64,000 bases of DNA from the NCBI RefSeq assembly GCF_028583425.1, contig NC_072801.1:13040001-13104000 (forward strand), in the 5' to 3' direction. The translations under genes and the position numbers were made by a program. Positions 44,501 through 56,500 of the stretch are shown here, one piece after another (position 1 is the first letter of the stretch; every line of letters begins with the position of its first letter). Below the pieces are notes generated by a model that saw only the letters and a list, made by a program, of their open reading frames with translations, did not search any database and was not told the DNA's origin. This DNA is from Eublepharis macularius. Taxonomy: Eukaryota; Chordata; Lepidosauria; Squamata; Eublepharidae.

Positions 44501-47500
44501 CTCCTCCACACGGTTTTTGGCCGGGATGAATAGAATGAACTGCAACTTTTGGAGTGCTATGGTTTGATGTGGTTTTATTGGTTTTATTGCTGCGGATGTA
44601 TTTATATTTATGCTTGCTGTTTTATCCTTGTTGTGACCTGCCCTGAGCCCACTTGTGGGGAGGGAGGGCTAAAAGTCGAATTCATAAAATAAAATAAAAA
44701 TTCTTATCCAGTAAAACTAAACCTGGTAGCACAGGCCCTGAAAAGTCTTGCCTCACTGGGAAGTCAGGAGTGCATAGCATTCGTCTGCCATTTTTACCCA
44801 AGTACGTGAAAACTTCAGCCTGCCATCAAGGGGATAAAATAACCTCATCTTATCTGTGGACTTAGAAACCAGATAAGACTAAAAGTGTACTGTACATAGA
44901 CTTCTAGCAAGCCATTAATTATTATTTTTTTGGAATTGTTAAAAGTTATTTAATATTTTCTCTTTATGCCTTCAGATGTATTTTTATAAGAACAGAAGGG
45001 TACTTTTAGTTTAAAAGGAATTGGAGATTCTATGAAGAGCCGTTGCAGGGGGTGCTACTCAGAGGGCTATTCCAGGAGCTAGATGAGGGCTAAAGTGAAC
45101 AAATCTTCAAAAAGACAGAAGCGTTCAGGTCTTGCAATGAAATTGCCCCCCAAAAGTTATTGTGGCCATTTCCGCACGCCCTTAAAGGGACGGCCCACTC
45201 ACAAAACACTGGCAACGTCTCCATTTGCAAAACGTTTGTGGGTCATTTGGCTTCCATTTTTGGCACCTTTTCTTTGACCGTGGGAAGTGCATTCCCAGAA
45301 AATGCACCAAAAAATGGAAGCCAAGTGGTCCACAAGCATTTTGCAAATGGAGACGTCTCGATTCCTGGAAAAAAGCAGCCAGCCTTCAGTGAGTGAGCCG
45401 TCCCTTTAAGAGTGTATAGAAACAGCCTGTATCTTACCAATTACCAGTTATTGTAACTCCTGTGCTCTTCAAAGCAGCTGCAGGATTGCAAGACTGCCTG
45501 TTGATTGTACGGGGCCTTTTTTGTTTTGGGGGATGAATGTTGTTAATTGGGGGAGCGATCTCAAGAGAGATACACCGGCTTCATTGTGCTAATGGAGGTG
45601 CTTACCTTGTTGGGTAGAATAGTATCGATTTCATCATGAAGCTTTTGTTGGACATCGGGGTGAGTGGCCAAGAGGTAGGCCGTGTAGCCAAGGGAATTGC
45701 TGGATGGCTCGTATCCAGCGAAAATAAAGATGATCGCTTGGGCCAGAATTTCAACATCAGTCAACCCTATGAACAAATGGAGATAGAAAAAGTGAAACCC
45801 AAATACTCCAGTGTGCTTTTGAGCTTGCACTGCATAATTGTATGCAAGGGTCTGATGTATGTGTTTGTCCTAGATAGAGCCATAGTAGAGCGTGGGAACC
45901 AGGCAGTCAAGATCTGTGTGACTCGACTAAGGACATGATGAGAAAAGGTTTCGAAGTTTCTTGAACTTCTTTTTCAGGTAGTACAATAACAACAAAAACA
46001 TAGTATGTTGTTTGTCTCCCCCCCATAAAAGTTCACATGTCATTCTTTCTTTTCTTTTTAATCTTCCCTCAATCTCTAGAAAAGCACTTCCTGGTTAACA
46101 CCAAGAGCAGCGGCGATCCATTTTCTGGGTATTGTTATTTTGTGCTTGCAGAACACGCCAAAGAAGACTTGATGTCTTGCCAAGGTTGCTTTGTGGATTC
46201 TGTTGGCACTGATCCAAGGTATGTTAAACATTTATTGCCAAGTCAAGAAAAATAACCTTTAGGCCATTCCAGCTATCTGAACTGAGTGCCGGAGCCAGGA
46301 TTTGGCGTGCCTTTGGGCAATTGTCGCTTGAGGATTCCCTTAACCTGAGAGAAAGGAAAATGCCAGCGGAGAATTCTCTCCTTCTGTTTCTGACCTTCTG
46401 AGCAACTCTGACCAGAGCCTGAATGGTGGTCCTGCTGGGGCTGTAGGCCAGGTACCACGTCACTAGTCTCAATGCTGTGCCAAAAGTTCACTTATCATTT
46501 CCTGGATGTATCTTTCTACTTTGCACGTATTGTGAGATTTGGAACTGCCTGCCGTGGTTCCTTTCCCAAATGAGAACAGATCATTTTGATATCCAGCAGG
46601 GAATGCATGGGCCCACCTCTGCTCATGGGCCCCCAAATCACAAAGTAGTAGGGGTGATTTGTGTGGCGTTACCTTTGAATGAATGATCCACCCCATTGCT
46701 CTGTTGTTTGCCATTGGTGCCTTGAGAGTCTATCATCAGCTGCAGGAAATCCACTCGGTCCTAGAAATGAACAGATCAATGGGGAGATGAACAGGGGAAA
46801 AGAGGATAGGTCTATCAACAGCCAGTTTGGTGCAGTGGTTAAGAGCGGCAGGGCTCTAATCTGGAGAGCCAGGTTTGATTTCCCCACTCCACCACTTGAA
46901 GCCAGCTGGGTGACCTTGGTCAGTCACAGCTCTCTCAGAACTCTCTCAGCCCCACCCACCTCACAGGGTGATTGTCGTGAGGATAACACACTTTGTAAAC
47001 CACCCTGAGTGGGCCTTAAGTTGTCCTGAAGGGTGGTATATAAATAGAATGTTGTTGTTGTTGTTGTTATTAACCATGATAGCTAAATGGAGCTTCTTCG
47101 TTCAGAGGCAGTATACTTCTCTGAATACTAAATGCTGAGGGGAAGCAACATGGAAAGTGTACCCAAAACTTGCCGTTTGAAGTAGAGCCCTGGACAACAT
47201 AAACGTTGGTCTTCTCTAACAAGTGTGCTGTTTTGTTCTTTGAGTCTAATTAGAACTAAAATGGGGGAGGGTTTGCGGCCTGGTGACTTTTCAACAGGGC
47301 CCAAGAAGAGAAGTGAAAACATTCAGCCATTGTGTGCCTGTCAGCTGCAGTATCTTTTTGCCACCTGGTTTTATGTTGTTGTAGCTCTCAGAGAGGTCTT
47401 GTTTTGTTTAGGAGCAGTGACTGTGCCCTCGCTGCGAATTCAGTTCCATTAGTGGCTCTCAGTGCCACTGTAGCATTGTCAGAGCTGATGGGCCACGTGT

Positions 47501-50500
47501 TGACATCGCTGCTCCTAAGCAGAAAAAGACCTCCTTGGGAAAATCGTGTTAAATCAGCTGCCAGTTGGGACAAGGAGCAGCTAAGTATCTCTTGGCACTG
47601 ATCCAAGGTGTGTTAAGCCTTTATTGCCAAGTCAAGAAAAACAACCTTTTGGCCATTCCAGGCATGTGAACTGAGTGCTGGGGCCAGGAGTTGGAGTATC
47701 ATGGAAAATGTTTGCAGGTTGCTCTTGATGAGCGTTTCAGACCTCTGCAAAAACAGCCCCCCCCCCTTTTTGCGCTGAAAGTCTTTGCTTCCAGAATCAG
47801 GCAGTGCCCCAATTCTTACCCCTTTGCCTTCCTTCTTCCGTTTTTCCTTTATTTTTCCAACTGATCTCATGAAGAAATCCAAAGCGTCACTGGGGAAGAC
47901 GTTCACATTCATTTTCTCAAGGATAGGAATGAGGAATGGGCACACAACTGCCAAGGGAGAGAAACTCATGGTGAGAAGGAAGCTACTTCCCTGGAGCAAA
48001 AAACCTAATGTTTGCCTCCTGTAACTGTGGGAAGACCATTCAGGGCTTGCAAGCTTAACGATCATCTTGCTAGCGTAACCCACCCACACATTAAGAATCT
48101 GAAAATAACAAGAATGCACAAAATACACAAGAATGCACATTTGCCATTGTTTTGTGCACATGCCAGGAGCCAGAAGATGGGATATATCAGCGGGAAGGTG
48201 GCTAAGCCCCCGGGGGCCTGAGAGCACCTCAAAGACTAACATTATGGCATAAATGTTTGTAAGCCAGGGCCTCTTTTCTCAGATGCATGAAGTGTTACCC
48301 TCTAAGAGCAGAGAGAGAGATACCCAAGAACAAACAAAAGATGGCTGGGGGGAGAGGCTGAGGGTTGTTATGAAAGAGGCCAAAGCACTCAACATTCCAA
48401 GAGAGATTTGTGTTCCACTACTTTGCAGAGCCCAGTTGAAAGTACCGTGGTCCAGCCAAAAGAGCAAACTGGACTACATCCCTGCCAGCTGGCAAAGTAC
48501 AACTAACGATGGCAGGTACTTCAAGATGCAGGACGTTCCACCAGTCTAAGATCCAGAGGAGTTAGCCGTGTTAGTCTACAGTAGCAAAATAGCAAAGAGT
48601 CCAGTAGCACCTTTAAGACTAACCAACTTTATTGTAGCATAAGCTTTCGAGAACCACAGCTCTCTTCGTCAGATGCAACTTTATTGTAGCATAAGCTTTT
48701 GAGAACCACAGCTCTCTTCGTCAGATGCAACTTTATTGTAGCATAAGCTTTTGAGCTTATGCTACAATAAAGTTGGTTAGTCTTAAAGGTGCTGCTGGAC
48801 TCTTTGCTATTTTCCTCCAGTCTAAAGAGCCCTCCTTCAACTTAAGAAGCTCTTCCATGCTTTGCTGAATGACTAGGATGCAGGCTAATAGGGCTAAAAC
48901 CGTCAAGAGAGACACTTATTTTCTGCAATGAACCAGCCACTCCTGGGTCCAACTGAGCCCAAATGTGATGGCATCCAAAGCTGCATCTTACAAGGATGTC
49001 GACCTTTGCAGGGCTTCTGGCAATCTGAAAAGAACTTACACATCAAAAGAAAGAGTGGGTCGAAAGAGCTAAACTTGGTCATTTTCTTGACCTCCTTGAC
49101 GAAAGGGTCATTGGGGTTGTTCATGGAGTCAATGTTCACGCCAAAAGAGGTGCTAGTGACGACGTCCATGCTGTAAGCACCAAAGATGCTGGGGTGGGAG
49201 AAGAAGAGACAGAGCATCCAAGCAGGTTTTTATGTGTGTTCATGAAAACATTGACTGTCATCCCAGTTTGTTTTTGTACCCCTCACTTAAACAGTGACCG
49301 GATTGCTGACACTAGAAGTACAACCGTACCTCAAAGAAATGTGACTCGCTTGTGGGGGAATGGGAGGGGGTGTGCAATCATGACAGAGCAGCACCTGTCT
49401 CCTTGCTAAACTGTCCATAAATTGTAATTGATACTGGAGGCGCATCAGCAATGTGTGCTCCCTCTGGAGTTAAGATGGGTAGCAAGTGTGGACAGGGCCT
49501 TCTTTGTGGTGACACCCTTAGGGGAGGGAATTCTATCATCATGGGCCATTTCCGCACGGCTTACCTTGTTCCAGAAAAGAGCGAAATCTCACGAGAAGAC
49601 GCTGTTATCGCACGAAATTGTGCGAGAAGACGCTGTTATTGCATGAGAAGACGTGATAAAAGTGTCTTCTCGCACGAATTTGTGCGAGATTTCGCTGTTT
49701 TCCGGAACAAGGTAAGCCGTGTGGAAAAGGCCATGGTTAAATGTTAGGTACCCAAAGGGAAAATTTTGGTATTTATCAAGGCATTCTGTCAATTTGTGAG
49801 ATTGTTTATTGAGTTCTCTCCTTTCCTTCCTTAGAATGAAATAATCAACTCCCTACAAATCCTACTCTTTGGGATTGGGGGACCCCCTCCCCAGAATTAG
49901 CATAGGGGAATAAAATTAGGGTCTAAACTGGGGAATAGGTGACACTCGCTCCTCCACTTACACTTGTGTTAATGTAATTCAAGGTGTTGGGCTGCGCTGA
50001 GACGTCACAATAAAATGTGTTTGTGTAACAAACACGGACCATTTTCACACTGCTTACCGGCCACGGAACATCACGCCAAGCTGCCGGAACGACAGCGTCT
50101 TCCTGGCGCAATTTCACGCGAGAACTGCGATGTTCCGTGGCAGTGTGAAAACAGCCATGATCTAGTCTATCAGATAAAAATAACCCCACCCCAGTTTGCA
50201 TGTCAGCAAAAAGTCTGACAGCCACCACTCCAGACAGGCAATCTGTATTGCCCATAGTAGGTGGATTAAAAAGTTACTTCGGACAGGATTGGCATCTTTT
50301 TCCGGTCAAACTACTTACTCCTTCATCTCTATAGGCTCGTCCCTGTCCACTTTCTTCTGCACGTTCTGCACCAGAATTTCCCCGTATTGTTTTATAATGG
50401 GAAACATCTGAAAGACACGACCAGCAAGTACCTCTTACGCCATGTACAGTTTTCTCCTTAGTCACCAATGAGTTCTGAGAAGCCCTGTGGTGCAATTGCT

Positions 50501-53500
50501 TTTTTAAAAAACTTTCTCTGCTGAATTATTTTTCTTCTTCCTGAGAAAGGTAGAGGTGTGAAACTGGCTGGTGTGCTAATGTGGTCTGTAACATATTCTT
50601 TATACATCTATCTATTAATACATCTTTATTGCACTGTCTCACCAGGAAGGTGAGAGCAGAAAATTTCTTTCTTTCTTTTCTTAATTTATAACCCACCTTT
50701 CCCCCAGCGGAGACCCAAAGTGGCCTATGTTGTTCTGTCTTCTAAATAAGGTTCCCTGACATTTTTTATTCTCACAACAGTCCTGTGAAGTAGTTTAAGG
50801 TGAGAGAGAGTGAGCTAAGTTTACTCAAGGAGTTTCATGGTAGAATGGAAATTTAAATCCCAGCGTCCCCAATAGTAATCTTCCCTGACCTGGATAGCCC
50901 AGGTGAGCCTGAGCTCTTCAGATCTCAGAAGCTAAGCAGGGTCAGCCTTGGTTAGTAATTGGATGGGAGGCTTCCAACGAAGGCCCGGGGTTGCAGAAGC
51001 AGGCAATGGCAAACCACCTCTTTTAGTCTCTTGCCATGAAAACCCTGCCAGGGGCTCCATAAGTCATCTATGACTTGAGGGCACTCTCCACCACCTCCAG
51101 TACTAGTTTAGCACACTAATGCACAATACTGGCTCTCAATATTATTTAGCATTTATACAGTACTTTCCTGAATATTCAAAGCACCGAACTGACGTTATCT
51201 CCATAATTCTTACAAACAGCCCTGAGATGCTAGGAACATTAATCCCCAAAGTGCAATCTTAAGCATTTATACTCTTCTTAAGCCCCACTGATTTCAATAG
51301 ACTCAGAAGAGAGATCAAGGTGGGTAGCTGTGTTAGTCTGTCTGTAGCAGCGGAAAAGAGCAAGAGTCCAGTAGCACCTACAAAACTAACAACATTTGGG
51401 GTAGGGTATGAGCTTTAGTGAGCTGTGAATGAAAGCTCATACCCTACCACAAATGTTGTAGTCTTATAGGTGCTACTGGACTCTTGCTCTTTTCCAGTCT
51501 TGGAAGAGAGCAGCTCTGTATAGTATGGCATTGTTGGTCAGTTTCCCCCTAGCAAATCGATGGCTTAGATGAGATTTGAAGTCTGGATTTCATCAAATGT
51601 ATTTTACGCTATGCTGTAACTGCTCTTGCTAGTCATAAAGTAGGGACAGGGTAGGCTATATAAAATGTATCTGAGCTGGGTAAGTGATATTTGTTTATAT
51701 TTTGCAGATACCACGGACGGCTAAAAGTAAAATAAGTGGGTTCTAGATCCCATCAAGCCTAGAAGCTAAAATGACAAAATTGAGACTACCATACTTTGGT
51801 CACATCCTGAAAAGACAAGACGCACTGGAAAAATCAATAATGCTAGGAAAAGTGGAAGGCCACACATGTGATAGCTGCCAGTGCAAGTGCTGAGTAAATC
51901 ATGATTTTACAGTGCAATCCTGAGCAGAGTGACTCCAGTCTAAGGCCATTGAAATCAATGCTCTTAGACTAGAGTAACACTGTTTAGCTGTAGTTCAACA
52001 GAAACCTTTCAAAAACAAAATCCAACAGGAAGCTGCTGAATTGGAATTCATATGTAAATTTGACTCTGTCAAGCTGGGACTGAATAGGGACTATGAATGG
52101 TTATCTCATTATCACCGGTAACTGATTTCCTTTACAGAGGCGGGGTCAGGGGGAGTCCAGTGGCACCTGGCGTGGGCTTTCGGGGATCGCAGTTCTCTTT
52201 GTCAGATGCATCTGGCGGGGAGAGCTGTGGTTCTTGAAGGCTTGTGCTGCAGTGGAATTGGTTGGTCTTGGAGGTGCTGCTGGACTCTTTTTGATTTTGC
52301 TACTACAGACTAACACGGCTAAGTCCTCTGAACCTTTACAGAAGCAAACTGATCTCCACATCAGAAGGAGCTGTTTGCATCTGCATATCAGAAGGAGCTG
52401 TTTGCATCTACCCTGCCCCGCCCCCTCTCCTCCTCTATATCTGACCAGTTTCTCTTTCTGCCCTCCATGCATCTGACAAAGAGAACTGTGATTCTCGAAA
52501 GCTTACGCTACAATAAAATTGGTTAGTCTTAAAGGTGCTACTGGACTCTTTTTGATTTTGCTACTACAGACTAACACGGCTAACTCCTCTGGATCTGTTT
52601 AGGATCGCCCCCTATCCCTTCGATGCATTTTTACCTCCTTCAGCTTCCCGCTGGTGAAGGTCGGTGACAGCACGGTGCGAATCCTCTTCCACTGTTCATC
52701 CTGTGCTATTGAAACTGCGCTCTCCAATATCCCTGCTAAGCCAAGTTTCTAGAGGTGAAAGAGGAAAGCATGTAAGAGTACAGACGCTGTGCATCCTTCC
52801 CTAGATAAGTGACACTGTCAAGATTTGAACTTGTGACCGATCCCAGACCTGATACTTCAGAGGTCTCCAGCTGGAACGTGGGAAACCAGTGAGCCCTGGG
52901 TAAGTTGGTGATTGCATGACGAGTTGAACTTTGGAGTTTCGACCGAGAGCTTGGCTCCCAGTCATTTTTGGCATTTATGCAGGGGCATGCCCAAATATCC
53001 CCCTTCCCACCATACCAATGAAGTGTTAAAACTTGGATGCCTACCCGGCGGTTGGTAAAGGTGGTATAGAACTCTTTCACTAGTATGGCTTTGATGATGA
53101 TGGGATCCAATACAGCTAATATAGGTTGCCGGCCATCATAAATTCTGCAGTAAGAATAAGAAAGTAAGGTTGGGTTCTTCTGATGAAAATGTATATTACA
53201 ATATGCTGAGAGTGTCTGTAATGGTAAATGGTGGAGATGGTGCCTCTCGTGTCGGTTGCAGTTGCCCTAATGTCACAGAGAGGTAGGGTATGCAGAAGGG
53301 TCACTGTCCGCTGATTGGTTAAACTTCTCTGATGTCATAGTGAGGCAGCACTGGTAGAAGAGTGCAAGGAAGTAGCAGGAGGGAAAGGCAGAGATCATGG
53401 AAATGGCTGGAAAACTGGGAATAGGCCAGAAGAATGAAGAGAAGGAAAACTGAGAGAGTGAACAGAGAAAAAAGGTCTACAGAAGAAGATAGACACTCGC

Positions 53501-56500
53501 ATGCTGTTTTTGAAATAGCCGGCAGAATATGGCTACAGGCCTTTAGTATGCTTGTCTATCTATCTAGTATGTTTTAAACCAGCTCTTTCTCCAAGGAGCT
53601 CAGAACAGTACACATGGTTCTCTCTTCCCCATTTTACCATCACAGCAGTCCTGTGAGGGAGGGCAGGCTGTGAAGGTGAGCAATTGGCCCAAGGTCAAGC
53701 TCTGTTGCAGTGTGGAGATTTGAACCCAAGTCTTCTAGGTTCTGCTCCAACATTCTAAACACTAAACCATCATTGGCCTTCAGGGGTTAAAAATAACAAT
53801 AGTCATTTCAGGTGGAAAGAATGACAGATTACTGCATAGCTTTAGAGACCTATCTAAAAGGTCCAATTGCAGATAAAGCATTATTTGAGAGCACTTCCTC
53901 CTTGGGCTATTGGGCCATTCTCAGAAATACAATCTGGTATTAAAAAGCTTACTTACCCCCAGATTTTCCCATATTTCTTGTAACAACTGCTATCAAACTT
54001 CACAAAACCCTGGGGAAGACATTGAGGGAGAGAGAAATCTCACTGCTGGAACTCACCCTGTAAACCAGCACTCTGTTTCCAATGGGGGAAGCTTGCAGGC
54101 AGGGTATGAATTTCTCAAATACTCACGTGGCGGTAATTTAAGACGGTCCCAAAGAAAGGTAGCGGCATGGGGCCTGGAATTCCTAACCTCTTGAACATAC
54201 GGAACGGCCATATTCCATATCTATTTTTTAATAAAAAAGATTTAAAGGTGAGATATAACCATCATGGATAGAATATTTATTTACTTAAATACACGCTGCT
54301 TTTCTCCACAATAATTAATTTATTTATTTACTTCCATTATCCCCCTCCGCCGCTGCATTTCTCCTTAATGGGTAACCAAAGTGGCTTATATCATTTTTCC
54401 CTCCTCCATTTTATCCAGTTTGGTGTATTGGTTAAGAGCGCGGGACTCTAATCTGGAGAGCCGGGTTGGATTCTCCACTCCTCCGCTTGAAGCCAGCTGG
54501 GTGACCTAGGGTCAGTCACAGCTCTCTCAGGGCTCTCTCAGCCCCACCCACCTCAGTGGGTGATTATTGTGAGGAAAATAATAACACAATTTGTAAACTG
54601 CTCGGAGTGGGTGTTATGTTGCCCTGAAGGGTGGTATATAAATTGAATGTTGTTGTTGTTATCCTCACAACCACCCTGTGAGGTAGGCTAAGTTGAGAGA
54701 GAGAGAGCGACTAGCCCAGGGTCACCCAGCAAGCTCCCGTGACAGTGTGGGGATCTCAACCTGTGTCTCCCAGATGCTTCTCCAGCACTCTAACCACTGC
54801 CTCTCAGGAGAATACAACACTTTGACTTTGGAGCTCAGCGGGAAGTCAGTGCTGTTTGCCTGAGGAAAAGATGAACACTTTTGTCACTGCCAGATATACA
54901 ATGGAAAACCTGGTTTCTGGCTCCTAGTGCCAACAGAGGTGCTGGCTGGAACTGGAAGGTGGAGCTGCAGGGTGGGTCTCCAAGAGCCACCATGTGCCCT
55001 CCAGTACAGACTGTCTCTGAGCATCCGCCTTCACACCACTCCCCTCACATCCCCTTAATGTTTGGATACTCTGGCTGTGGAACAGGCCCTGGCCAGAGTA
55101 CCCAAACATTAAGGCACGGCCATGTGGAAGCCGTTGATCCGCTGTGGGGACCTGGTGAGCAGTCAGCAGCCTGAGAGGAGATTGGTTGTTATCATCATCT
55201 GGGTTCATGCTACTGCCAGCCAGGCCCAAGCCAGGCTCCCATTTGTGGTGACAAAAGACCTTGAACCTGCCCTCCCCAGACCCAGTCCAAACATCCCATG
55301 AAAACAAAAGTTACGACTTTCTATTAGCATGAATACTTGGTTATAGGGTAAGCAGTGTTATAGCAGTGGGATACAGTCTGTGGCTGACAAAGAGCCACAT
55401 TCACATCTACTGTCAACCAAAAGAGCCACACTGTAGGCCCTGTTAACCCACACGAACACCAGACCTACACAAGCATTTTTCCATCTTTAATTTCCAGAGT
55501 TCTGAGCAAGTCTGTTAATGACAGGACGTTTTGAAGGTCTCATGTTCATAAGGTCGCCAGAGGTCAGAGATGACTTGATGGCACATAACACACACACAAT
55601 TTCCAGAGTGACTCTGAGCATGTAGGCTGGCCTGCGCATGCGCGGTTCCCATTTGGGACTGCACAGAAGACACGGCAATGAATTATAAGTTGTTTGAACT
55701 AGTTTGTGGCCAGTCAAGTCATAAATGATTGCATTAGTACTGTATTTTTTTTTCTTTTCATATGCTGAAAATAGCTGGGAAGAATAGGGGTGTGCCTGTG
55801 TTTGCCCGAGCGTGTATGCACTCATGCATTGATCTCTCCTCCCACATAGCAAACACCAGAATGATATAGGAACCATCAGCTGCTTTGTAGAAGGCTAAAC
55901 ACTGCTGAATGGTTCAAGGCCAGGGCCAGCTCGGTGTGTTTTGTTATCTCAAACACCTTCCTCTCCTGCTGTCCCTGTCAGTTCCAAGGCAAGCCGCAAA
56001 CAACCGCTTGCAGTTTCAAGTGGTACGGTCCTTTCTCCTGTCTTGAGTACTGAACCACCCCGTTATCTGCACGTGTAGACAAAACTGTCCAAGGCCAACT
56101 GCAGGTTCCTCATTTCAAATATTGTTTCTTCTTTCCTTTTCACTGTTCTGTTTCCTTGTTTTTACTGTTCTAAACCTCTTCATTACACGTTTTTCCTTCA
56201 GGGCAGCCTTTGGATTGTCACCATGCCAGGACAGGCACGCTGTCATCAGCAAGAAACATACTCCGCTTTCTCTCCTTCCTTTCCTCTCATTTTCAGCTTT
56301 CTAAATAATGTGTGCACCTGCTGATGTGGCCTCCATAACATTGGTTAAATCTTCAGCACTTACAGAGTCATAACTGACCCCCCCCCCAAAAAAAATACTG
56401 GAAAAGTGTCAAACTACACCCCTCAACATTTGCCGTGTTTAAGTCCATATATTCTCCTGCATTTCCCCTTCCAGTGTAGGTATTTGTGTGTACATTGAAT

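Noticed and set aside
47613-48242. 209-codon open frame on the minus strand
   Set aside because: Only the 128-nt CYP3A exon 8 inside it is real; both ends are intron read-through.
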